NCBI GenBank assembly: GCA_965247975.1
Contig: OZ252050.1
Location: 2,976,001-3,040,000, forward strand
From: Taishania sp965247975
GTDB lineage: Bacteria; Bacteroidota; Bacteroidia; Flavobacteriales_D; Crocinitomicaceae
Length of the DNA: 64,000 nt
Direction: 5' to 3'
Made by a program: the position numbers and the translations under genes. Shown here in pieces: positions 45,601 to 53,355 of the stretch (the first letter of the stretch is position 1; each line of letters begins with the position of its first letter). A model generated the notes under the pieces. The model was not told the origin of the DNA and made no database searches. It saw nothing but the letters and a program-made list of their open reading frames with translations.

Positions 45601-48409
45601 CGGCTGTTACTGTTACAATTCTAGTTACTGTTGCATTAGGACAACCACCAGATCCAGTCACTGTGTAAGTTATTGTTGCTGTTCCTGCACCAACTCCTGT
45701 TATTAATCCAGTTGATGCATTCACTGTTGCTATAGCGGCACTTGAAGTTGACCATGTTCCTCCAGAAACTGTTGATGTGAAGGTCGTTGTTCCACCAACG
45801 CAAATCGCTTGTGTCCCGGACAAAGTTCCCGCATTTGGCGCCGCTGTTACAGTAACATTACGAGTTGCTGTAGCATTAGAACAGCCTCCTGAACCTACAA
45901 CCGTATATGTAATTGTTGCCGTGCCTGCTGTCACTCCTGTAATCACACCTGTAGATGAGTTAACCGTTGCGACTGTTGCATCTGATGTGCTCCAAGTTCC
46001 ACCTGCAACTGTTGACGTAAAAGTTGTATTACCTCCAATACATATTGTTTGTGTTCCAGACAGAGTTCCAGAAGTTGGAGCGGCTGTTACGGTTACTGTT
46101 CTTGTTACTGTTGCATTAGGACAACCACCAGATCCAGTCATTGTGTAAGTGATTGTTGCTGTCCCTGCACCAACTCCAGTAATTACTCCTGTTGAACTAT
46201 TAATTGTTGCTATTCCAGTGTTTGATGAAGACCAAGAGCCACCCGAAACTGTTGAAGTGAATGTCGTTGTTCCACCAACACAAATAGATTGATTTCCTGC
46301 CAATGTCCCTGCTACTGGCGCAGCGGTTACTGTAACTGTTCGTGTAACTGTTGCATCTGGACAACCGCCCGAACCTGCAACTGTATATGTTAATGTAGCC
46401 GTTCCCGCAGATACGCCAGTGATTACTCCAGTTCCTGAAATAACTGAAGCAATTCCAGCATTGGATGTTGACCATGTTCCTCCTGTTAATGTTGATGTAA
46501 AAGTTGTATTTCCACCTACACATATTGTTTGTGTTCCAGACAAAGTTCCAGCAGTTGGAGCAGTGGTAACAGTTACTGTTCGGGTTACGGTTGCATTTGG
46601 ACAACCACCAGAACCTGTTACTGTGTATGTAATTGTAGCTGTTCCTGCTGCCACCCCAGTGATTACTCCAGTTCCTGAAACAACTGAAGCAATTCCAGCA
46701 TTGGATGTTGACCAAGTCCCTCCTGATGCTGTCGAAGTGAATGTGGTATTTCCACCAACACAAATAGATTGATTTCCAGATAATGTTCCAGCATTTGTGG
46801 ACGGAGTCACAGTAACAGTTGCGCTTCCAGCCTGAGCTTGCGAACAAGAAAAAGATGATGATACACTCACTAAATTATAAACAAACGTACCTGGCGTAGC
46901 CGTAATAACACTTAAATTAACAGAATTACCAGCTGTTGTTGTTACGGTTTGGTTCAAACCACCATTAATATTATAAGTAAAAGTATATGGAGCAGTTGCG
47001 CCTGCACCTGTAAAAGTAACCACCGCAGAACTAGAACCTTGGCAAACAGTTGCAGATGCCGTTGAGATGGTTGCAGTTGGAAGTGGTCGAATGTTTACAA
47101 GGAACGTTGATGACGAAGTACATGAACCTGGTGTCGTATAAGTTACCGTATAAGCACCTGGTGTACTTGTTGCTGTTGTAATTTGACCTGTCGAAGTGTT
47201 AAGTGTTAAACCTGCTGGAGAAGCGCTAAATGTTCCTCCGGCTGCACCTGTTATTGTAGGGGTAGGATTCGGGCTATTCACACAATAATTAGCACTTGAA
47301 TAAGAAAATGCAGATGATGGTGGTCCATTAAATGTCCCAGAAATAGTTGCAATACAACCATTTGTTGTTTGTACTTGATAAGAATAATTATCTCCATTAG
47401 CCAAACCTCCAATAACAATAGATCCCCCATTCGAACATGTTGTATTATTAAAAGTTGCTGTCACTGGACTTAATGAGCCAGAAACCCTTGTGAACAAACT
47501 TCCATTTAACTGTGGCAGACTACCACTAATTGTTGTAGTTACTGTTCCCGCAGAACAATTTTGAACTTGATTTGTCGTAATTTGAGGTAAATATTGAACT
47601 GCAATTGGTGTACCCATTTCATAACAAGGGAGGGTTGTGTTTTGCCATGATTGCACTGTCGGGTTTGATGACACATTGTAAAATGTAATGGGAACGAAAT
47701 ATACTATGTTATTCGTAAATGTGCCAGGAGGGTATGTATTTATCCAGTATAAATTATTAACATCAATTAAATTACCAAAACCAGCAACTCCAATCAAACA
47801 TGGGTCTGTACCTGGGCTTACCCCTGCTGCAGGAGTAACACCAACAGTTGGAGGACACGAATAAACCAAATAGCCTATCCCAGGGTCGTAACCTAATGGA
47901 TTGGGCGGAGAATTCGCTTGACCTGGTGCAACCCAATTATTATTGGGTGTAATTTGTACTGCATCTCCATAACATAATACATTTGGAGTAGTCGTTAAAC
48001 CAACATTGGATGTAGTAAATGTCCCAACGTCAGCTGTGCAAAGACAACTTTGAGGAGATGTCGCCCACACAGTTAATGTACAGGCCGGATTTGCAGTAAA
48101 TGTAACCGTAACACTTAGTGGCGCACCATTTGATTGGATACCTGTTATTGTAAAAGGGTGTAAAACTGCCCCATTCACGAACGGTGGAAATTGAATCAAA
48201 TTATAGTTGCTTCCATTGTTTGCCGTAATTTGAACAAAACCTGTAGCAGGTGCTCCTGTATAGGTATAGGTGCCATTAATCTGAAAGGTGTTATTACTCC
48301 CAGAACACGTACTTACCGTATAATTTAAACTAGTAATAGTACATTGCGAGGTTGCACCAAAGTGAATTGATAGACCTAAGACAATAATGCTAATGAACCT
48401 AAACAACAT
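39626..48409 (-). CDS. Giant T9SS type B adhesin with 18 Ig-like repeats
   Basis: This 2927-residue protein has a signal peptide (cleavage near GATSQ). About 500 residues of Ig-like and Cys-bearing sequence come first, then 18 tandem Ig-like (Big_2-type) repeats of 80 residues, each with a core like AGTLSGTQAICVGGTTTF and GTATITYT. Further Ig-like domains and two PKD-like domains (WTFGDGT, WSFGDAS) follow. It ends in the gliding-motility-associated C-terminal (CHU_C) domain, with NAFTPNNDQFN and YNRWGE, which is the type B sorting signal. The layout resembles surface adhesins such as SprB. It starts one base after a small exported-protein gene. Confidence 0.88.
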   Translation of the reverse strand: MLFRFISIIVLGLSIHFGATSQCTITSLNYTVSTCSGSNNTFQINGTYTYTGAPATGFVQITANNGSNYNLIQFPPFVNGAVLHPFTITGIQSNGAPLSVTVTFTANPACTLTVWATSPQSCLCTADVGTFTTSNVGLTTTPNVLCYGDAVQITPNNNWVAPGQANSPPNPLGYDPGIGYLVYSCPPTVGVTPAAGVSPGTDPCLIGVAGFGNLIDVNNLYWINTYPPGTFTNNIVYFVPITFYNVSSNPTVQSWQNTTLPCYEMGTPIAVQYLPQITTNQVQNCSAGTVTTTISGSLPQLNGSLFTRVSGSLSPVTATFNNTTCSNGGSIVIGGLANGDNYSYQVQTTNGCIATISGTFNGPPSSAFSYSSANYCVNSPNPTPTITGAAGGTFSASPAGLTLNTSTGQITTATSTPGAYTVTYTTPGSCTSSSTFLVNIRPLPTATISTASATVCQGSSSAVVTFTGAGATAPYTFTYNINGGLNQTVTTTAGNSVNLSVITATPGTFVYNLVSVSSSFSCSQAQAGSATVTVTPSTNAGTLSGNQSICVGGNTTFTSTASGGTWSTSNAGIASVVSGTGVITGVAAGTATITYTVTGSGGCPNATVTRTVTVTTAPTAGTLSGTQTICVGGNTTFTSTLTGGTWSTSNAGIASVISGTGVITGVSAGTATLTYTVAGSGGCPDATVTRTVTVTAAPVAGTLAGNQSICVGGTTTFTSTVSGGSWSSSNTGIATINSSTGVITGVGAGTATITYTMTGSGGCPNATVTRTVTVTAAPTSGTLSGTQTICIGGNTTFTSTVAGGTWSTSDATVATVNSSTGVITGVTAGTATITYTVVGSGGCSNATATRNVTVTAAPNAGTLSGTQAICVGGTTTFTSTVSGGTWSTSSAAIATVNASTGLITGVGAGTATITYTVTGSGGCPNATVTRIVTVTAAPTAGTLTGTQTICVGGNTTFTSTVASGSWSTSNAGVATVNSTTGVITGVSAGTATITYTVAGSGGCSNATATRNVTVTAAPTAGTLSGNQNICVGSTTTFTTTSSGGSFSSSDITIATVNASTGVITGVAAGTATITYTVTGSGGCPNATVTRTVTVTAAPNAGTLSGNQAICVGGTTTFSSTSAGGTWSTSNAGVATVNASTGVVTGVSAGTATITYTASGSGGCSNATATRTVTVTAAPVAGTLSGTQAICVGGTTTFTSTSAGGSFSSSDITIATVNASTGVITGVAAGTATITYTITGSGGCPNVTVTRTVTVTAAPNAGTLSGNQAICVGGTTTFSSTSAGGTWSTSNAGVATVNASTGVVTGVSAGTATITYTATGSGGCSNATATRTVTVTAAPVAGTLSGTQAICVGGTTTFTSTSAGGSFSSSDITIATVNASTGVITGVAAGTATITYTITGSGGCPNVTVTRTVTVTAAPNAGTLSGNQAICVGGTTTFSSTSAGGTWSTSNAGVATVNASTGVVTGVSAGTATITYTATGSGGCSNATATRNVTVTAAPVAGTLSGTQAICVGGTTTFTSTSAGGSFSSSDITIATVNASTGVITGVAAGTATITYTITGSGGCADAIVTRTVTVTAAPNAGTLSGNQAICVGGTTTFSSTSAGGTWSTSNAGVATVNASTGVINGVSAGTATITYTATGSGGCSNATATRTVTVTAAPVAGTLSGTQAICVGGTTTFTSTSAGGAWSSSDATIATIDPVTGDISGIAAGTATITYTVTGSGGCADVTVTRTVTVTAAPNAGTLSGNQAICVGGTTTFSSTSAGGTWSTSNAGVATVNSTTGVINGVSAGTATITYTATGSGGCSNATATLNVTVTAAPVAGTLSGTQAICVSGTTTFTSTSVGGSWSSSDATIATIDPVSGDISGVSAGTATMTYTVAGSGGCGNATVTRTVTVTAAPNAGTLSGTQNICVGDNSTFSSTSAGGSWSSSDITIATIDPLTGDILANAAGTATMTYTVAGSGGCADATATRTVTVNSVPTATISGVGAVCENDTEGIITITGANGIEPYTFTYTINGGVSIPVSSIGNSATIVVTSNVPGSFEYNLIEVSDAGISGCSQTLSEIEIITINANPVPVIGGDADYCAGLTATISTVDTYTDYDWSPANQTTQSIQATIADNPISVTVTDGNGCSGTSAPYNLVENTVIIYDTIISICQGETALIHGNLESVAGIYTQNYPIANGCDSTLNVTLIVNPLPVIDAGVDQTVCENELITLSGSGAPTLVWDGGVVDGVPFTHAPGGQSFTVTGTDANGCVNTDYLEVTINANPVIDPVIDQVHCNGALTTLVTFTSNIAGSTFDWTNSNTAIGLGASGTGDLPSFTATNSTASTITSIITVIPTSSTCPGASTDFEISVLPTPVAAISAPISVCINDPAPTITFTGSQGTAPYTFTYNIDGGANQTETSVGNTATVTAPTNIAGVYTYTITEIVETGVCSATQLVSTTVTVNTLPTVTTGNDTTLCFGDTYDFVANGANTYSWDQGIVDGSSVAPPLGTTFYTVIGTDANGCENTDILTITVNSLPIIDGGLDQIICSGEPVTLTATGGNSFVWTAPVVDGVAFNPIATATYTVTGTGANGCENTDDVIVTVNPIPVISAGQDIAGCDGTQYTLTGSGGGAGAVYVWDNGVTDGVAFNSPIGSTTYTVTGTDANGCENTDQVVVDIQTAPIVSFTFVQNENCVPVSATFTNTSAPIGVNCVWTFGDGTVINNCGTVSNVFDTPGSFDATLQVESTNGCVATQTQLGIINVSPYPVANFDFSPDEVTSLFNEVTFDNQSVGAINYVWSFGDASVTSNLENPVHAYPEDLAGAYQVMLIASNAAGCTDTAYRFINISEELLFYVPNAFTPNNDQFNSTFLPVFTTGFNPQEYTLLIYNRWGEAIFESHNAEIGWNGYYGNGGTPCKEGVYTWKIQFRTSADNDRRTVTGHVNLLK
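42487..46800 (-). repeat. Tandem 240-bp repeats encoding 18 Ig-like domains
   Basis: The coding sequence repeats every 240 bases (80 residues). Alternating repeats also differ in a consistent way (TLSGNQ versus TLSGTQ, TWSTSNAG versus SFSSSDIT), giving a higher-order 480-base unit in the middle. The edges are approximate. Confidence 0.9.
43741..45120 (-). repeat. Nearly identical 480-bp higher-order repeats
   Basis: The units 44161-44640 and 44641-45120 differ at one base only (G44457 versus C44937, Thr to Ser). The preceding unit, 43741-44160, has five differences from 44221-44640. This points to very recent tandem duplication or gene conversion. Confidence 0.92.
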
Positions 48410-48410
48410 C

Positions 48411-48842
48411 TTATTTTGTTTTAATTGTAAATCCTGAAAAACCTAATTTTTCATAAAAAAGGCGCTGTTCTTGATCCGTGACACCATAGATAAATTCAAC
48501 TTGATATTCATCATTATTTACATGCTCGAATAACTTAACAAAAGAAAACTCTTTAACATTCTTCACTGCATTTTCAAATTCCAAATTATTGGATTTGCCT
48601 TTAAATACGTGAACCAAATTGCTGTTTAAAGTTACTTCAGCAAAAACAATCCCCCCATTCTTATCAATTAAATCCATCGCCGGATTTCTAGAAGTTTTCA
48701 CATTTTCCATTGTTGTTGTTGCAATTTGCTCCATAACAGCATTAGACTCTGGAATCGAATCCACAGGTATGCCCTCAATTTGCGAGACAGCATAATTTGA
48801 GGTGCTAAATAACAAAATGACAATGATAAAATTAAGTTTCAT
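48411..48842 (-). CDS. Small exported protein upstream of the adhesin
   Basis: This 143-residue protein has a signal peptide (cleavage near NYAVSQ). The mature part has an Asn-rich, acidic stretch and a C-terminal half with FVKLFEHVNNDEYQVEFIYGV. I do not recognise the family. Its stop is one base away from the start of the giant adhesin gene, so the two are co-transcribed. It may help to export, fold or anchor the adhesin, but that rests on position only. Confidence 0.65.
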   Translation of the reverse strand: MKLNFIIVILLFSTSNYAVSQIEGIPVDSIPESNAVMEQIATTTMENVKTSRNPAMDLIDKNGGIVFAEVTLNSNLVHVFKGKSNNLEFENAVKNVKEFSFVKLFEHVNNDEYQVEFIYGVTDQEQRLFYEKLGFSGFTIKTK

Positions 48843-49019
48843 ATTTTTCAGTTTTAGTCTAGACGTAAATCTTATTCAACGGTTGCCTTAAGAAATCTAT
48901 ATCAATCGCTTAATAAACAAGATTAACTGCCTAAAAATCTATGCGAATTTATGAAAACTTTTGAACAGTTTTATAATGATACTGATATGTGCAGTTCCTA
49001 AACGAATCAATCAAGAAAT

Positions 49020-49910
49020 TCAATCCAACCAATTTTGGGTTTTACTCAGTAAATCAAGTGTATTTTGCTCCAACGCTGTTTCGGGAATTGCAGCGTATTC
49101 CCATGAAGCATCTGGAGGTAAACTCATCAAAATCGATTCCGTTCTTCCATTCGAAAAAAGCCCGAATTTAGTACCTCGATCATGCACCAAATTGAATTCT
49201 ACATACCTTCCTCGACGCAAATTACGCCATCTAATTTCTTCTTCAGAAAATGACTTATTTCTTCCCAAATTCACTTGAAATTCGTAGATGTCCGCAAAAG
49301 AATCTCCCAAGGCTAGCGCAAATTCCATTAGTTTCTCTTTCGAAATTCCAGAAGATTCATCAATGTGATCGTAAAAGATTCCTCCAACACCTCTTGATTC
49401 ATTTCGATGAGGCAAATAAAAATATTCATCTGCCCATTTCTTAAAACGAGGGTAAAAATCTGAATGATATTTATCGCAAATGGTTTTCAAAGTTCGATGA
49501 AACTCAATTGCTTGTGATTCAACAATGTAGTGTGGTGTCAAATCAATTCCACCGCCAAACCAATAAGTTCCATTGTCTAATTCAAAATATCTGACATTCA
49601 TATGAATGATTGGTACATGGGGATTATTTGGATGTAAAACAATTGAAACGCCTGTTGCAAAAAAAGTGGTTCCATCCAAGCCTAATTGTTTTCGCATTGC
49701 ATCCGACACTAGACCAAAAACTTCCGAAAATGCAACGCCACCTTTTTCGATGACAGCACCATTCTTCAAGGTTTTCGTACAGCCACCTCCACCTTCTGCT
49801 CGAATCCAATCGTCAGAATTAAACTGCTGCTGTCCATCAACTTCTTCTAATCGCTCACAAATCCTAGCTTGAAGCAAACGAAAGTCATTGGCAATAGAGT
49901 TTTTGTCCAT
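49020..49910 (-). CDS. hemF: Oxygen-dependent coproporphyrinogen III oxidase
   Basis: HemF converts coproporphyrinogen III to protoporphyrinogen IX with O2 in haem synthesis. The 296 residues have the usual length. Diagnostic segments are RAEGGGGCTKTLKNGAVIEK, VAFSEVFG, HMNVRYFEL, YWFGGGIDLTPHYI and GRYVEFNLVHDRGTKFGL. The ATG shares one base with the stop of the LysM protein gene, so it is translated from the same mRNA. Its presence shows that the organism lives with oxygen. Confidence 0.95.
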   Translation of the reverse strand: MDKNSIANDFRLLQARICERLEEVDGQQQFNSDDWIRAEGGGGCTKTLKNGAVIEKGGVAFSEVFGLVSDAMRKQLGLDGTTFFATGVSIVLHPNNPHVPIIHMNVRYFELDNGTYWFGGGIDLTPHYIVESQAIEFHRTLKTICDKYHSDFYPRFKKWADEYFYLPHRNESRGVGGIFYDHIDESSGISKEKLMEFALALGDSFADIYEFQVNLGRNKSFSEEEIRWRNLRRGRYVEFNLVHDRGTKFGLFSNGRTESILMSLPPDASWEYAAIPETALEQNTLDLLSKTQNWLD

Positions 49911-51658
49911 TATTCTTGCGAATCTTTTTGAGAATCAAAATCGCTCTGAGAAATAATTCTACATCCACGGTTTTCAAATCCATGCTGAGCCCCAATTTGA
50001 AAATTTTCAAAATCATTCACAACCAATTTTCCAACTTTTCGACCCATCAACAATTCTGCGCAATAATTAAAGGTAACATCGTATCCTTGAGCGGCTATTT
50101 TTGTGAAATCTGAGTGATATTTTCTTCGGTAAATACGTGTATAGTTTTTGATGTATGTGTCATAATGACTAAACTGCCACTTATCTGCAACAGTTAATTT
50201 ATAACGTGATTTCAAATCACCATTTCCTGCCATTTCCAGCCAATCATTCGTACCGTAAACCCACGTTTTTGCATCCGTTGTTTTCGCGTTGTTTAATGAC
50301 AAATTGCTCCAAAACGTCCCTACACTTGTTTTATCAGCCGATGGGAAAATAATTGCTGTATTTGTTGTTTTTAATAAATGATTTGGAAAATCACTTAAGG
50401 TCGTTTCGATTAACTTGGCATTCGATTTTGCCGCCAATCGTTTGAACTCCACTCGAAATGCATCGTACATCAAAGAATCTGAGGCTGAAGTAGGCTTAAC
50501 AAGAATTATGCGATCGTTTTGATGCTTGGTATACACTTGTTTCGCTAAAGTGCGAATCAATGCGATTTCTGATGGAACTGCCGTATACACAAAAGGATTA
50601 TTCTCAATGATTTGAGCATCGCATTTTACTGGACAAACCATTCTTACGTTATTTTTCAAACACCAATCGGCAATTAATGGAGCTTCTGATTTATATAATG
50701 GACCAATGATTAAATCCATTTCTTTGAATTCAGGTTTATCTAAAATCCCAAGGATAACAGTAGAATCATTTTGAGTATCATGCACATATACTTTTGCGTT
50801 GAATCCAAGAAGTTCTAGCGAGTCGATCGCCATTTTTGCTCCCATGTAAAATTCGGTTGCCATAGTTTGCATGGTGTAACTCACTTTTTCCGTTTTTTCT
50901 AAGAAAAAAGGCATCAAAATAGCCACGTTATAAACGTCCTTTTTCTTGAACAATAAGGTTGAATCAATTTTTTTAACTTCGGCAGGTGGTGGAACTTCAC
51001 GAACCGACACTTTTTCAATGCGTTCTTTTTTCACTGGGATTTTAAGTACTTCGCCTGGTCGAATTGAGGTGCTTTTCTTACCATTAAACTCCATAATACG
51101 CTCAGCAGAAACCATGTAGCGCTTACTTATGCTGTACATAGTTTCACTTTCTGCGACAGTGTGTTGTATCGTAGAATCAGAGAAATTAACTGTAATTTTA
51201 TCTGGATTCGCAGTATTAACTGGATTTTTAATTGGATCTTTCACCACTTCATTTGCATAACCAGAAATGTGAATTTTTAGAACTTGATCCACTTTCAAAC
51301 CATCCGCAACTTCTGGATTCAACTTGATCAAATCCTCCACAGAAACGCCATATTGTTTAGAAATACCGAATAAAGTTTCTCCAGTAACCACTTTGTGTGT
51401 TTTGGTTTCATCCACTTTAGGCACTGGAATATACAAAACTTCTCCGTCTTGAATACCAGATTCAACTCCTGGATTTCTTCGTACGATATCTTCCACTGGA
51501 ACTTTGTACAATTGGTGAATTCCCCAAAGGGTATTTCCTGCTTGAACAATGTGCACATATACACGTTGACCATCGACGGTGGCTACTTTTGCATCCTCGG
51601 GTTGAGCGAATGAGAAGTAGCTGAAGCAGATAAAAATTATTCCTAAAAATCTATTCAT
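49910..51658 (-). CDS. LysM protein with periplasmic-binding-protein-like domain
   Basis: This 582-residue exported protein has a signal peptide ending near YFSFAQ. Three LysM domains that bind peptidoglycan are seen: about 33-78 (VQAGNTLWGIHQLY), 85-131 (VTGETLFGISKQYGV) and 163-209 (VAESETMYSISKRY). From about residue 245 follows a type 1 periplasmic-binding fold (VAILMPFFLEK, DLIIGPLYKSEAP, RMVCPVKCD). Such hybrids are common in Bacteroidota and are often annotated as amino acid ABC transporter substrate-binding proteins. A true ligand is unknown. It is upstream of hemF in one transcript. Confidence 0.82.
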   Translation of the reverse strand: MNRFLGIIFICFSYFSFAQPEDAKVATVDGQRVYVHIVQAGNTLWGIHQLYKVPVEDIVRRNPGVESGIQDGEVLYIPVPKVDETKTHKVVTGETLFGISKQYGVSVEDLIKLNPEVADGLKVDQVLKIHISGYANEVVKDPIKNPVNTANPDKITVNFSDSTIQHTVAESETMYSISKRYMVSAERIMEFNGKKSTSIRPGEVLKIPVKKERIEKVSVREVPPPAEVKKIDSTLLFKKKDVYNVAILMPFFLEKTEKVSYTMQTMATEFYMGAKMAIDSLELLGFNAKVYVHDTQNDSTVILGILDKPEFKEMDLIIGPLYKSEAPLIADWCLKNNVRMVCPVKCDAQIIENNPFVYTAVPSEIALIRTLAKQVYTKHQNDRIILVKPTSASDSLMYDAFRVEFKRLAAKSNAKLIETTLSDFPNHLLKTTNTAIIFPSADKTSVGTFWSNLSLNNAKTTDAKTWVYGTNDWLEMAGNGDLKSRYKLTVADKWQFSHYDTYIKNYTRIYRRKYHSDFTKIAAQGYDVTFNYCAELLMGRKVGKLVVNDFENFQIGAQHGFENRGCRIISQSDFDSQKDSQE

Positions 51659-51711
51659 TGGTTGGGTTCAAAATTTTGTTTCATGTAACAATCAGCATGC
51701 CAAGATACGAA

Positions 51712-53244
51712 TTATTCCCATTCGATGGTTGCGGGTGGTTTTGAACTTATGTCGTAAGTCACTCGGTTGATGCCTTTTACTTGGTTGATTATCTTATTCG
51801 AAATCTTTGCTAAAAATTCATATGGCAAATGCACCCAGTCCGCTGTCATGCCATCCGTAGACGAAACAGCTCGCAGAGCAACTGCATTTTCATACGTTCG
51901 CTCATCACCCATCACTCCAACGGATTGAACAGGCAAAAATATAGAACCAGCCTGCCAAACTTGATCATACAAGCCATCTTCTTTTAATCCTGAAATGAAA
52001 ATATGATCCACTTCTTGAATAATTCTGACTTTCTCAGCAGTGACTTCGCCCAATATTCGAATTCCTAATCCTGGTCCTGGAAACGGATGACGTTGTAAAA
52101 TTGCATCGTCGATATGCAAGGATTTACCTACTCGTCGCACTTCATCTTTGAACAATAATTTCAAGGGCTCAACCACTTTCAATTTCATGTAGTCAGGCAA
52201 TCCACCGACATTGTGATGCGATTTAATGGTTTGTGATGGACCACCATTTACAGAAACTGACTCAATCACATCTGGATAGATTGTTCCTTGAGCCAACCAT
52301 TTTGCATCTTCAATCAACTTAGATTCTGCATCAAACACATCCACGAAAACCTTACCAATCGCCTTCCGTTTCAATTCTGGATCAGTCAATCCTTTTAATG
52401 CATCGTAAAAATCTTGAGACGCATCAACACCTTTTACATTGAGTCCCATTCCTTTATATGAATCGAGCACTTGCTGAAATTCATTTTTGCGGAGCAAACC
52501 ATTATCAACGAAAATGCAATGTAAATTCGATCCAATCGCTTTGTGTAACAAGACTGCCGCAACCGAAGAATCAACTCCGCCAGACAAACCAAGAATCACC
52601 TTGTCTGAACCAATTTGCTGTTTTAAATCAGCGACTGTAGTATCAACAAATGCGTCTGGTGTCCAATCTTGTTGGCAATTACAAATGGAAACAATGAAAT
52701 TTTTAAGTAAAATGGCTCCTTCAAGCGAATGATAAACTTCTGGATGGAATTGAATTCCGTATGTTTTTTCTCCGTCGATTTCAAATCCTGCATTTTCAAC
52801 ATCTGCCGTACTTGCAATTAATTTGAAATTTGATGGAATGTTTTTAATTGTATCACCATGAGACATCCAAACCTGCGAACCTGTTGACATTCCCTTGGTT
52901 AAGCTGCAGTCTTGACTCACAAATGACAAGTTCGCACGACCATATTCACGTATCGTTGATGGAAGAACCTCTCCTCCATAGTTATTTGCTAAATATTGTG
53001 CACCAAAACAAACAGCCAACAAAGGAAACTGGCCTTTGATAGCTGATAAATCGGGTTTAGGTGAATTTTCATCGCGAGTCGAAAATGGACTTCCAGACAA
53101 AATAACACCTTTGATATTGTTGAATAATTCTGGAACTTTGTTCCAAGGGTGAATTTCACAATATACATTCAATTCTCTTACGCGACGGGCAATTAACTGT
53201 GTGTATTGCGAACCAAAATCTAAAATTAATATCATTTCCTGCAT
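51712..53244 (-). CDS. guaA: GMP synthase (glutamine-hydrolysing)
   Basis: GuaA converts XMP to GMP using glutamine and ATP. The 510-residue protein has a class I glutamine amidotransferase domain (residues 1-190, nucleophile Cys in LLAVCFGAQYLA, and GIQFHPEVYHS with the His-Glu pair). An ATP pyrophosphatase domain with the PP-loop LGLSGGVDSSVAA follows, then a dimerisation domain ending in KPPATIEWE. A perfect -7 box lies only about five bases before the ATG. The true start could therefore be the fourth codon (ATG 53235), which gives the common N-terminus MILILDFGSQYTQL. Confidence 0.96.
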   Translation of the reverse strand: MQEMILILDFGSQYTQLIARRVRELNVYCEIHPWNKVPELFNNIKGVILSGSPFSTRDENSPKPDLSAIKGQFPLLAVCFGAQYLANNYGGEVLPSTIREYGRANLSFVSQDCSLTKGMSTGSQVWMSHGDTIKNIPSNFKLIASTADVENAGFEIDGEKTYGIQFHPEVYHSLEGAILLKNFIVSICNCQQDWTPDAFVDTTVADLKQQIGSDKVILGLSGGVDSSVAAVLLHKAIGSNLHCIFVDNGLLRKNEFQQVLDSYKGMGLNVKGVDASQDFYDALKGLTDPELKRKAIGKVFVDVFDAESKLIEDAKWLAQGTIYPDVIESVSVNGGPSQTIKSHHNVGGLPDYMKLKVVEPLKLLFKDEVRRVGKSLHIDDAILQRHPFPGPGLGIRILGEVTAEKVRIIQEVDHIFISGLKEDGLYDQVWQAGSIFLPVQSVGVMGDERTYENAVALRAVSSTDGMTADWVHLPYEFLAKISNKIINQVKGINRVTYDISSKPPATIEWE

Positions 53245-53248
53245 GGCG

Positions 53249-53280
53249 CAAAATTAGTTATTCGTTCCGCAAGGCGCAAG
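53249..53280 (-). promoter_or_regulatory. guaA promoter
   Basis: On the - strand CTTG (53277-53280) and TAATTTTG (53249-53256) are 20 bases apart and match the Bacteroidota form TTTG / TAnnTTTG. The mRNA would have a very short or absent leader. Confidence 0.65.
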
Positions 53281-53314
53281 ATATTGATTGGAAAATGTTT
53301 GCCTTTCTATGGGA

Positions 53315-53346
53315 TTTGTCGTCATGCATTGAAATCCTTATCTTTG
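53315..53346 (+). promoter_or_regulatory. cca promoter
   Basis: TTTG (53315-53318) and TATCTTTG (53339-53346) are 20 bases apart, a perfect match to the Bacteroidota promoter form. It lies nine bases before ATG 53356 and so supports that start. Confidence 0.75.
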
Positions 53347-53355
53347 CGCTCCAAA

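Noticed and set aside
42366..46772. Long open frames on the + strand and in other frames across the adhesin repeats
   Set aside because: They follow the repeat period and have low-complexity Val/Pro/Ala or Gln/Leu-rich translations, so they are shadows of the adhesin frame.
42487..46800. Regular direct repeats that could be mistaken for a CRISPR array
   Set aside because: The period is 240 bases, the whole region is one open protein frame on the - strand, and the units encode Ig-like domains.
53284..53355. N-terminal extension of the CCA-adding enzyme
   Set aside because: It would precede and include the promoter, and the enzyme family starts near the ATG at 53356.
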